DNA of 45,451 nucleotides from Dehalococcoidia bacterium (lineage in GTDB: Bacteria > Chloroflexota > Dehalococcoidia > UBA6926). The translations under genes and the position numbers were made by a program. This document shows, one piece after another, positions 7,116 through 15,033 of this stretch (positions are counted from its first letter, which is position 1; the number at the start of each line of letters is the position of its first letter). Below the pieces are notes generated by a model. It ran no database searches. It was not told the origin of the DNA and saw only the letters and a list, made by a program, of their open reading frames with translations. The stretch covers positions 1 to 45,451 of the forward strand of contig VXMO01000035.1 of the NCBI GenBank assembly GCA_009841045.1, given 5' to 3'.

Positions 7116-8327
7116 ATGACCACTGACGTTTCCAGCGAAAACACCGAGCAGACTGAAGAACTGCAGGACGATCAACAAGGTTACAAAATTCTCGTCGTTG
7201 ATGATGAGCCTGATCTTGAACCGCTCGTCCGTCAACGTATGCGTCGGGAGATCCGATCCGGTCGGTATAGCTTCGTATTCGCCCACAATGGCGTAGAAGC
7301 CCTTAAAGAACTAGAAGACGACGACGACATCGATATGGTGTTGTCCGACATCAACATGCCCCAGATGGACGGGCTCACCCTCCTCCAGGAGATTCCGAAA
7401 GCAAAGCCCAATGTCCGCTCCGTCATCATCTCCGCTTATGGAGACATGCAGAATATTCGAACTGCGATGAATCGTGGGGCGTTCGACTTTATCACCAAAC
7501 CAGTAGACTTTGACGATCTGCGAGTCACTATTGATCGAACCTTGCGGCATATCCAAGAATTACGAGACGCCCTTAGTGTGCGGGATCGTCTTGTTGCCAT
7601 CCAGAATGAGTTGGATGTCGCCAAGAACATGCAGCAGTCTATCTTGCCGACCGTTTTCCCAACCGGTGCCGGATATTCGGTCTATGGCACCATGCGGCCG
7701 GCGAGGAACATTGGTGGGGATTTCTTCGACTTGATGCGCCTCCAGTTTGATCGCATCGGACTTGTTGTGGCAGATGTGTCTGACAAGGGGGTCGCCGCAG
7801 GACTATTTATGATGTCCTCGCGCACCTTGCTCAAGGGCGCTGCGGTGGGCAAAGGACATCCCGGTGAAGTCCTGACCGAGGTCAATAGCCTCCTGGTAGA
7901 AGACAATGAAACGGGCATGTTCGTTACGGTTCTCTACTCCGTCTTTGATCCCCGGTCCGGTCGACTGACCTATGCCAGTGGTGGGGAGAATCCCCCCGTG
8001 CTCGTCCGTGCGGACGGCTCATCGGAAGAACTGCCTCTAACCCAGGGGATCGTTCTGGGTGTTGCGCCGGAATATGAGTATATGGAAAACAGTGTGGACC
8101 TTGCGCCCGGTGACAGCGTTATTTTCGTGACGGACGGCGTGACCGAGGCCATGAACGAGGCCCAGGAACCGATGGGCATACAGAGAGTTCGTGATCACTT
8201 TGCCCAATCGCCGCCCAAAGACCCAGAAAGCACGGCTCTTGCTGTTATTGATGTGATTAAGGAGTTTGCAGGGACCGCGGCACAGCATGATGACATCACC
8301 TGTCTCGTTTTGCGCAGGGACGACTAG
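7116..8327 (+). CDS. Response regulator with SpoIIE/PP2C-type phosphatase output
   Basis: The 403-residue protein has an N-terminal receiver domain (residues ~24-145: acidic VVDDEP, phospho-acceptor Asp78 in LSDINMP, Lys in FITKPVDF), a helical linker (~150-190), and a C-terminal RsbU/SpoIIE phosphatase. Metal ligands are visible in GGDFFDL, VADVSDKG, FVTDGVTEA and HDDITCLVL. It should dephosphorylate the STAS antagonist when its receiver is phosphorylated. The start ATG is preceded by GAGGGAGG. The obvious candidate for receiver phosphorylation is the histidine kinase encoded at the end of the same gene series, an inference from context. Confidence 0.92.
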   Translation: MTTDVSSENTEQTEELQDDQQGYKILVVDDEPDLEPLVRQRMRREIRSGRYSFVFAHNGVEALKELEDDDDIDMVLSDINMPQMDGLTLLQEIPKAKPNVRSVIISAYGDMQNIRTAMNRGAFDFITKPVDFDDLRVTIDRTLRHIQELRDALSVRDRLVAIQNELDVAKNMQQSILPTVFPTGAGYSVYGTMRPARNIGGDFFDLMRLQFDRIGLVVADVSDKGVAAGLFMMSSRTLLKGAAVGKGHPGEVLTEVNSLLVEDNETGMFVTVLYSVFDPRSGRLTYASGGENPPVLVRADGSSEELPLTQGIVLGVAPEYEYMENSVDLAPGDSVIFVTDGVTEAMNEAQEPMGIQRVRDHFAQSPPKDPESTALAVIDVIKEFAGTAAQHDDITCLVLRRDD

Positions 8328-8336
8328 GACGACACT

Positions 8337-8747
8337 GTGGACATCTCCATGACCATTGAGTCCAAGCACGATGAGTTGGATCGGATCACTGCCGCCATAG
8401 AAGAGCTCGGTGAAGAGAGCGGGTGGCCGCTTGAGCTGACCTACAAGATCAACCTTGTTCTTGAAGAGCTAACCCTCAATATCATGAACTACGGGTACAC
8501 TGATGAAGAAATTCACTATATCGACTTGTCCGTAAAGACAGAGGACGCCAAAGTTACGATAGAGATTGTGGATGACGGGCGACCTTTCAACCCAATCAAT
8601 GATGCGCCTCACCCCGACCTTGAAGGTCCAATGATGGATCGGCGAATCGGAGGATGGGGTATCCACATCGTCCGAACAATCATGGACGACGTTTCCTACG
8701 TTCGGGCAGACAACAAGAACAGGATGAAGTTGGTCGCCAAATTGTAG
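8337..8747 (+). CDS. RsbW-like serine kinase / anti-sigma factor (HATPase domain)
   Basis: This 136-residue GHKL ATPase resembles RsbW/SpoIIAB. It has the N-box ELTLNIMNYGY near residues 44-54, a G1-like VDDGRPFNP near 80 and a G2-like GGWGIHIVRTIMDD near 106. Kinases of this class phosphorylate the STAS partner and sequester a sigma factor or other target. The start is GTG at 8337, 9 bp after the phosphatase stop; an ATG at 8349 is possible. The tight spacing to both neighbours supports co-transcription. Confidence 0.88.
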   Translation: MDISMTIESKHDELDRITAAIEELGEESGWPLELTYKINLVLEELTLNIMNYGYTDEEIHYIDLSVKTEDAKVTIEIVDDGRPFNPINDAPHPDLEGPMMDRRIGGWGIHIVRTIMDDVSYVRADNKNRMKLVAKL

Positions 8748-8760
8748 CGGCGAGGCTGGA

Positions 8761-9999
8761 ATGCTGAAGCCCAAGCTGGCCCGAGTAGTGTTTGCCGTAT
8801 CTGTCGGGGCCGTAGCGTTGTTGATTGGTTGCCTGCCGGAAATTAGCCTACCCGGAGAGGATGAGGTTCCGACTCCCGAGCCTGATACAACGTTGGATCA
8901 GACTATGGAGACGCCGGGCGTTACAAGTGATCAAGTCGTGTTCGGACAATCTGTCCGATTCAACGAGATTGGAACGGGCCTGCAAATTGGAATTGAAGCT
9001 GCTTTCAACGAGATTAACTCTCGGGGTGGAGTGAACGGACGTAAGCTTAGCCTCATCACGCTGGATGACGACTACGATCCGGCAAAGGCGCTCAGAAATA
9101 TAGACCGGTTCATCGAACAGGACCAAATCTTTGCTATTCTCGGTTCGTCCGGTACCCCAACAGTCCGCGCGGTTTTGCCGGTAACGGTCGAAGAGGGAAT
9201 ACCGGTTATTGCCCCATATACGGGCGCAGAATTCCTGCGTGAGGGTGCGCTGGACAATGTCATTAACCTCCGCGCTTCCTACAAACAGGAAACGCAGGCA
9301 GTCGTCGACTATCTCGTTCACAGGCGGGAGGTAACACGCATTGCCCTGCTTTATCAGGATGATGCCTTCGGACGGAGTGGTTACGCTGGGGCGCGCCAGG
9401 CACTGAGAACGCACGATATGGAACCCATCGCAGTGGGCCTCTATACTCCGGATACAAATGCCATTAAGTCAGCGTTACTGGATATTGCGCCGGCCCACCC
9501 GGAGGCGGTACTGCTGATTGGCACGTTTGAACCTGTTGTGACCATGATCAAGTGGGCCAACCGCACTGGTCTGCATACGCAGTTCTACACGGTCTCTGTG
9601 GCAGGTAACAGACATCTGTTGGAACAGTTGGGGAACGGTGGCGCAGGAGTGTATGCGACACAGGTCATGCCCCTGGTAACCGCGGAAACTGAACAGATAG
9701 TGTTGACTTTTGAGAATGCGCTGCGCGCTTACGACGAGAATGCAGAGGCGAATTTCTATTCGCTTGAAGGGTACATTGCAGGCAGGCTTGCTGCTGTTGG
9801 CATTGCGGCTTGCCGCGAGGAACTGAATCGGGAATGCTTTCTGCGTTCATTGCAGAACGCCCAATTACTCAATATCGACGGGTTCAGGCTGCAGTACGGG
9901 GAGAATGATAACCAGGGTTCGGATGCCGTTTACCTCACCGTGATCGGCGCTGATGGTGCTTATCACCCCGTTGAAACGCTGGTGGAGTCAGCATCATGA
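8761..9999 (+). CDS. Lipoprotein periplasmic-binding protein type 1 (Leu/Ile/Val-binding-like)
   Basis: The 412-residue secreted lipoprotein has a signal peptide ending LLIGC (Cys24 lipidation site) and an acidic Pro/Thr linker to ~residue 55. A type 1 periplasmic-binding fold follows: IGIEAAFNEINSRGGVNGRK, FAILGSSGTPTVRAVLPV, GIPVIAPYTG and IALLYQDDAFGRSGY are typical of branched-chain amino acid/urea receptor families. No ABC permease or ATPase genes lie nearby. The stop overlaps the start of the histidine kinase by 4 bp (ATGA), so it probably acts as the kinase's extracytoplasmic ligand sensor rather than in transport. The ligand cannot be told from sequence. Confidence 0.88.
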   Translation: MLKPKLARVVFAVSVGAVALLIGCLPEISLPGEDEVPTPEPDTTLDQTMETPGVTSDQVVFGQSVRFNEIGTGLQIGIEAAFNEINSRGGVNGRKLSLITLDDDYDPAKALRNIDRFIEQDQIFAILGSSGTPTVRAVLPVTVEEGIPVIAPYTGAEFLREGALDNVINLRASYKQETQAVVDYLVHRREVTRIALLYQDDAFGRSGYAGARQALRTHDMEPIAVGLYTPDTNAIKSALLDIAPAHPEAVLLIGTFEPVVTMIKWANRTGLHTQFYTVSVAGNRHLLEQLGNGGAGVYATQVMPLVTAETEQIVLTFENALRAYDENAEANFYSLEGYIAGRLAAVGIAACREELNRECFLRSLQNAQLLNIDGFRLQYGENDNQGSDAVYLTVIGADGAYHPVETLVESAS

Positions 10000-12332
10000 A
10001 GATTCCGTTGGTCAGAACAATTCGCGGATTGCTACCTGGGAGTTCAGCGCAGTCAACCCCGGGTGACGCTGGCGGACAGGACACTGGGTCAGAAGAATGG
10101 CATGCCCCGCCCGTGAGCGGGATTTGGGGAAGGATCCTGGGGCGCATTCGCATTTCGACGCAACTGTATCTCAGTATCGGCGGCGCAGTTATGCTCACCT
10201 TGTTGGCCAGCTTGGTGGCGTGGTTCTCATTCAACAGCATCAACGATGCTCAGGATCAAGTGAATGAAGGTAGCGTGCCGGAACTGGCGTCCGCATTCGG
10301 TATCGCTCAATACGGACAGACTCTCGTCGCCGCCGCGCCAAGCCTGACAGCGGCGGACAACAGGCAGGAATTCCTAAGGGTCGTTGGGGAAATTGACTCT
10401 GCCTATGATGAATTCGAGGGACAGATGGCGGCTCTGGAGGCTCAGCCTGGTGTTGACCCTGAGCGCATCCGCGTCATCAGGGATTACGCAAATACCCTCC
10501 TCTCAAACATCGACTCCATTGCTGCGCAAACCGACGGCACATTTGAATTAATTGATCTGCGCAGTACTCACCAAATCCAACTCGCCAATCTTGGTACCGA
10601 GCTCAACAGTGTTCTCGTCCCGGCCATAGACGACCAGTTCTTTTTTATCATGACGGGCTTTCCTGGCATTGATCAGAATCAAGTCCAAAGACTTGAACAC
10701 TTTTCTGAGGAGCAGGTTGAGAGATATCGGCGCCTTGTTGAAATTCAATCGGAAGTCAAGATTGGTGGCGAACAGTTGGCTAGCGCGTTCACCGCAACTG
10801 ACCCCAGGCTTGTGAATTCTCTGAGAGACGAGTTTGAGGCTGCGATGAGCAGGATTGAGCGCAACATGGATTTCCTCTTGGGTACGGAGATCCACGAACA
10901 GGCCCAACCTATCTTGAACGAGTTCTTTGCGTTGGGTCTCAGCGAGAACGGAATCTATGACGTCGTACAGCAATCACTCCAAATTGCAAATGCTCAGCGA
11001 CAACTCCTTGAAAGTAACCGTGCCCTTTCAATTGAGTTGTTGGCTGAAGTGGACGGCCTCGTCATAGCGTCACAAGAAGGAACCGTGACGGCTACGGCAG
11101 CCTCTGCTCAGGCAATTCGCACTGGGCGGATCCTGTTGGTTGTGATTACGGCACTGAGCGTGGTTGGCGCGCTTCTGGTGATCTGGCTATTCATCGGTCG
11201 CATCTTGCTTCGGCGCCTGAATACTCTATCCAACCGCATGCAGAGCATGGCTGAGGGTGATCTGGAATCAGAAGTTGACATCGGCGGACAGGATGAGGTC
11301 GCCGTTATGGCGTCCGCGCTTGAAGTTTTCCGGAGGCACGCGCTGGAGGTTCAACGCCTGAACCTTGTTGAGCAGCTCGCCAATGAATTGCAGGACAAGA
11401 ATGAAGAACTTGAGGGGGTCCTGGGTGAATTGCGGCAGGCGCAAGGGCAGATCGTTCTAAGGGAGAAACTGGCCGCGCTGGGTGAGTTGACCGCTGGCGT
11501 CGCCCACGAAATCCGCAATCCGCTCAACTTTATGAACAACTTTTCTGAAGCGTCGCAGGAACTCGTTGATGAACTCAAGGAAATCCTTGAAGATCCAAAA
11601 TTTGAGTTGTCAGACGATCAGCGATCGTATGTCGATGAAGTTGTGGGTGACCTTCATGACAACCTCGGCCGCATCAAGTCCCATGGCGACAGGGCCAATC
11701 GAATTGTGCATGACATGCTCCAGATCGGCCGTGATACTGGTGAGTGGGAACAGGTCGACATGAACATCCTTGTCGACCAACAGTATCGTCTCGCCTATCA
11801 CAGCCAGCGCGCGACTGACGCCGACTTCAACCTGACGACGGAAGAGGACTACGATCCCAACATCGGCACAGTGGAAGTGATACCGCAAGAGTTGGGGCGT
11901 GTCTTCCTCAATATGGTAGCCAACGCGTGCTATGCCACGGATCTTCGTCGCAAGAACTTGGCCGCCGAAGGCCGGGATAAAGAGTACACGCCGATGGTGT
12001 GGCTAAAGACGCGCCGTGAAGAGGACAAGATTCGTGTCACGATTCGTGATAACGGGGTTGGAATGCCGGACGAGGTGAAGGAAAAGATATTCAATCCATT
12101 CTTCACCACAAAGCCTCCCGAGAAAGGGACCGGCCTCGGCCTCGCAATATCCAATGACATCGTCCGGCGGCATGGTGGATCCATCTCGGTGGAATCAGTG
12201 CCGAATGAGTTTACGGAGATGTACATTGATATCCCGCTGCAATCGGCGAAGGATCTCACGGCGGAAGAAATGGCTGAAATGCAGGGAGGTGCTCCCCAGC
12301 AGGCGGAAACCGTCACTGCCCCGGACGACTAA
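9996..12332 (+). CDS. Membrane sensor histidine kinase with HAMP domain
   Basis: The 778-residue kinase has ~55 cytosolic residues, TM1 (~62-84, SIGGAVMLTLLASLVAW), a large helical extracytoplasmic region to ~375, TM2 (~378-402), HAMP (~402-455) and a coiled coil rich in Glu/Gln/Leu. The dimerisation/phosphotransfer domain follows with His504 in GVAHEIRNPLNF. The HATPase domain has N-box FLNMVANACYATD, G1 RDNGVGMPDEV and G2 GTGLGLAIS. It is translationally coupled to the binding lipoprotein by an ATGA overlap. The likely partner is the receiver-PP2C protein three genes upstream, since no other response regulator is adjacent. Confidence 0.92.
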   Translation: MKIPLVRTIRGLLPGSSAQSTPGDAGGQDTGSEEWHAPPVSGIWGRILGRIRISTQLYLSIGGAVMLTLLASLVAWFSFNSINDAQDQVNEGSVPELASAFGIAQYGQTLVAAAPSLTAADNRQEFLRVVGEIDSAYDEFEGQMAALEAQPGVDPERIRVIRDYANTLLSNIDSIAAQTDGTFELIDLRSTHQIQLANLGTELNSVLVPAIDDQFFFIMTGFPGIDQNQVQRLEHFSEEQVERYRRLVEIQSEVKIGGEQLASAFTATDPRLVNSLRDEFEAAMSRIERNMDFLLGTEIHEQAQPILNEFFALGLSENGIYDVVQQSLQIANAQRQLLESNRALSIELLAEVDGLVIASQEGTVTATAASAQAIRTGRILLVVITALSVVGALLVIWLFIGRILLRRLNTLSNRMQSMAEGDLESEVDIGGQDEVAVMASALEVFRRHALEVQRLNLVEQLANELQDKNEELEGVLGELRQAQGQIVLREKLAALGELTAGVAHEIRNPLNFMNNFSEASQELVDELKEILEDPKFELSDDQRSYVDEVVGDLHDNLGRIKSHGDRANRIVHDMLQIGRDTGEWEQVDMNILVDQQYRLAYHSQRATDADFNLTTEEDYDPNIGTVEVIPQELGRVFLNMVANACYATDLRRKNLAAEGRDKEYTPMVWLKTRREEDKIRVTIRDNGVGMPDEVKEKIFNPFFTTKPPEKGTGLGLAISNDIVRRHGGSISVESVPNEFTEMYIDIPLQSAKDLTAEEMAEMQGGAPQQAETVTAPDD

Positions 12333-12386
12333 ACTCGCGTTCGTTCCGGTCAATGTCGCCCTCAAGCTATTGCGGCTTGCTGCCCG

Positions 12387-13241
12387 TTAGGACTTAGGCT
12401 TTGTTTCTTGAGAAACTGCGGGTGAGCCCCAATCGTGAGCCCTCACTGAACCGGATGCTGTCTTGAATGTTCCAACAAGGTCAGACACACGGTGTTCCTC
12501 CAGGTCACTGGGGAGACGGGCCAAGTTCACCGTAGGCGGGAGCACAATGCCGCCGGAGAAGACCAATTTCATCGCGTCATCGGGATTGAGATTCGTTTCG
12601 ATGACATCGTCTTCAAAGACGAACGCCATATTACCGGAAGTGGGGTTGGGAATCGTTGGAACATAGACGGTGACCATTGAGGTGTGAGTCTCCGGGTCAT
12701 AGATGCGTCCGGTGACAAAACCAAGTGCCATCATCCCCTCACGAGGCCATTCGATAAAGACGACGCGACTGAAATTCGTCTTCGTGCTGCTGATGGAAGC
12801 CATCGCTTGCTTCATCACACCGAAGACGACCCTTACAACGGGCAGCGCGGCTAGAACCGCGCTGAAGCCGTCCATGATTTTCCGGCCGGCCGTGAATGAA
12901 ATCAGATGGCCAACCACGTAGAAAAGGAGCAGCAAGACAATCGCGCCAACTCCCCAGAAATCAAGGCCGAGGCTGATGTCTGTCCCTCGGATTGTGATGT
13001 CGAGCGTCGGTAGATCCAATAGTCGGATGAGGGGTCTGATCAGGGTATCCGCATAGCCCACAAGGAATGCAACGACGCCGATTGTGACAAGTAACGGGAC
13101 AAGTTCAAAGAGGCCATCCATGACGCGCCTCTGAATGTGTTGTTCTACCGATGAGATCGCACGCCTTTTGCCGCCTGTCCCCCCCTCAGTTGCGGTATGT
13201 CCCTCGGTGGATGTTCCCATATCGCTGTCATCGTTACTCAA
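12387..13241 (-). CDS. DUF502 family membrane protein
   Basis: The 284-residue protein has two hydrophobic segments (LFELVPLLVTIGVVAFLVGY and WGVGAIVLLLLFYVVGHLI), then the DUF502 core: VRVVFGVMKQAMASI, VVFIEWPREGMMALGFVTG, VTVYVPTIPNPTSGN and MKLVFSGGIVLP. The family's function is unknown. The frame opens at 13307, but I prefer the TTG at 13241 because GGGGGAG sits 8 bp upstream; an ATG at 13220 is a third option without a ribosome-binding site. The first ~45 residues are a polar Thr/Gly/Glu-rich tail. It is convergent with the histidine kinase. Confidence 0.85.
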   Translation of the reverse strand: MSNDDSDMGTSTEGHTATEGGTGGKRRAISSVEQHIQRRVMDGLFELVPLLVTIGVVAFLVGYADTLIRPLIRLLDLPTLDITIRGTDISLGLDFWGVGAIVLLLLFYVVGHLISFTAGRKIMDGFSAVLAALPVVRVVFGVMKQAMASISSTKTNFSRVVFIEWPREGMMALGFVTGRIYDPETHTSMVTVYVPTIPNPTSGNMAFVFEDDVIETNLNPDDAMKLVFSGGIVLPPTVNLARLPSDLEEHRVSDLVGTFKTASGSVRAHDWGSPAVSQETKPKS

Positions 13242-13427
13242 TGACCCATCTCCCCCGTGTGCCTCAATATGGGCTGATCTCTTCAACAGAACCAATATGC
13301 GCGGCAATACCCTAACTAACTAAGACCGTACTCTAGCACACGCACTATTCAGCACGGATTCATTGCGGCGGAGCCGAAGAGCTTAGCACTAGCCCATTGT
13401 TGTTAGGAAGGATTGGAGAGGAGTAAA

Positions 13428-13470
13428 GCGGGCGAGCCGCACGTACAGCGCGGCTCGCTTTCTTTGTTGT
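13428..13470. terminator. Hairpin with plus-strand T-rich tail
   Basis: A perfect 9-bp stem, GCGAGCCGC (13432-13440) with GCGGCTCGC (13450-13458), is followed on the plus strand by TTTCTTTGTTGT. It lies 2 bp past the 3' end of tRNA-Thr (minus strand), so it may end tRNA transcription. The T-rich side, however, suits a plus-strand transcript, for which no gene is visible. Confidence 0.6.
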
Positions 13471-13471
13471 G

Positions 13472-13546
13472 TGGAGCCAGCGATCGGATTTGAACCGATG
13501 GCCTGCGGTTTACGAAACCGCTGCTCTACCCCTGAGCTACGCTGGC
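13472..13546 (-). tRNA. tRNA-Thr (anticodon CGT)
   Basis: A 75-nt cloverleaf with encoded CCA, acceptor GCCAGCG/CGCTGGC and T arm CATCGGTTCAAATCCGATC. The anticodon arm GCGGT-TTCGTAA-ACCGC gives CGT, reading Thr codon ACG. Confidence 0.95.
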
Positions 13547-13627
13547 CTAGAACTTATCCACAATCGGGGAATGGAGTGAACGAATCCTGACTCAATTCTA
13601 CCAAATGAGTTCTGTATCCTTGGCTTA

Positions 13628-14242
13628 ATGGGTATTCGTTCAGTTGCCGTTCTTGGCGTCATTGCGGTCTTCGCTGTACTAACTCTCGAGGCGTGCAGCT
13701 CAATTAGCGATTCAACGTCTCTGCCGTCCCCGGATTCCCCGCGTCCAGATATTCGTGTTCTCCCACCAACTCCCACTTTGGCACCCTCTCCAACTCCAAC
13801 CCTCACTGCGATTCCTACACCATCACCGCTTGAGCAAGGATTTTTGGCTATTGAGGATGTAAAGGATCCGGCATCAGTCTGGGAGATGTCCTTAAAGGGT
13901 CATGCCTTTGTACTGGAGATCGCGGCCACTCCGGCTGAACGGGCGCGCGGACTGATGCATCGTGAAAGCCTTGCTGAAAACGCGGGGATGCTGTTCGTCT
14001 TTCCACAGGAATCGCATCTCAACTTCTGGATGAAGAACACCTTGATCTCCCTGGACATCCTCTACATGGATTCCGCTGGGGTAGTGGTAGACATCCAAAC
14101 GATGGTTCCACAGCCGGGAGTTCCGGATTCTGAACTTAGGCATTATCCGAGTGCCGCGCCTGCGCAGTACGCGCTGGAGATTAACGCCGGCCTTGCAGAG
14201 TCGCTTGGTTTTGCGGTCGGGAATCAGGCCTACTTCCGCTGA
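13628..14242 (+). CDS. DUF192 family lipoprotein
   Basis: The 204-residue secreted protein has a signal peptide with lipobox TLEAC (Cys23), then a Pro/Thr/Ser-rich linker (PTPTLAPSPTPTL style) to ~residue 75. A DUF192 domain follows (~90-204): ERARGLMHRESL, GMLFVFP, FWMKNTLISLDILYMD and ALEINAGLAESLGF. DUF192 proteins are small beta-rich exported proteins of poorly defined function. The Thr-Pro linker is a style common in Chloroflexota lipoproteins. It stands alone, 81 bp from tRNA-Thr. Confidence 0.88.
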   Translation: MGIRSVAVLGVIAVFAVLTLEACSSISDSTSLPSPDSPRPDIRVLPPTPTLAPSPTPTLTAIPTPSPLEQGFLAIEDVKDPASVWEMSLKGHAFVLEIAATPAERARGLMHRESLAENAGMLFVFPQESHLNFWMKNTLISLDILYMDSAGVVVDIQTMVPQPGVPDSELRHYPSAAPAQYALEINAGLAESLGFAVGNQAYFR

Positions 14243-14262
14243 CTGATTCCAGATGCGAAGGG

Positions 14263-14916
14263 TCAGCTCGTCTTGCTGGCGCTCCGCTCGCCTCGGCCAA
14301 TGGCGAATCTGGTGGCTTCCCGTGCCAAGGAAGCGATTCCGGTTGTCGGCACCGTAATCGTGCGCGGTCCCGCGTAGAGATTCGTCACACGGTGTTGTGC
14401 GGGAGTGCCTGCCCAAATGAGGATGACATCGCCCCATTTCAGATCGCTTGCTGCATCTCGCTGATTGGCGTTGCCAAGCCCGTTGACGAATCGCCATTCA
14501 ACCGATCGTGGCGCAATCTGGCGTATCCGCGCCCATTTCGGATTGGTGCCCCCGACCACGACTGCACGCGAGAGTCCGGCTCCCTTCATTGCTGTGGCCA
14601 TCTCATTTAAGGCGCGACGATCGGCCGAGCCGCCGCACACCTCGCAGGCGTCCCGCTCCACCAGGATCAGGGCGCGGGACTCAGCGATTTGGCGCTCCTG
14701 CTCATGCAGCGTTTCCTGACACCCCTGATTCGCGCAGTGAGATGCCAGCCGTCTCTCCAGAGCTTCCCCAGCGTCCGGCTCCTTGTGGACGGCCATGTTC
14801 GTCCTTCCGGGGCGCGTGAACCCTGCATCCTCCAAGACTGCGCGCGCAATCGCTTGCTGCTCCGCCCCGGAGATGCCAAGCGAGTTCAGAAAGACCGTTA
14901 TAGGGCGATTCTTCAT
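14263..14916 (-). CDS. Hypothetical protein with Cys motif and DUF2325-like C-terminal region
   Basis: The 217-residue soluble protein has three visible parts: an N-terminal basic region, a central helical segment ending in the Cys pair CEVCGG, and a C-terminal segment RAVVVGGTNPKWARIRQI...GDVILIWAGTPAQHRVTNLYAG. That last part resembles DUF2325, a small Rossmann-like domain. The resemblance is by eye and modest. It is convergent with the DUF192 gene and is the last chromosomal protein gene before tRNA-Glu and the integrated element. The ATG has a poor ribosome-binding site. Confidence 0.5.
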   Translation of the reverse strand: MKNRPITVFLNSLGISGAEQQAIARAVLEDAGFTRPGRTNMAVHKEPDAGEALERRLASHCANQGCQETLHEQERQIAESRALILVERDACEVCGGSADRRALNEMATAMKGAGLSRAVVVGGTNPKWARIRQIAPRSVEWRFVNGLGNANQRDAASDLKWGDVILIWAGTPAQHRVTNLYAGPRTITVPTTGIASLAREATRFAIGRGERSASKTS

Positions 14917-15033
14917 GTATCCATTATCGAGGATGCCGCAAGGATGGCGAGGGCAGCCAATAGGGCACGGTCTGTTACGCTATGGCGCTGACAGGATAGG
15001 TTACAGGTATGTCACAGGAAGAGGGTGTTACGG

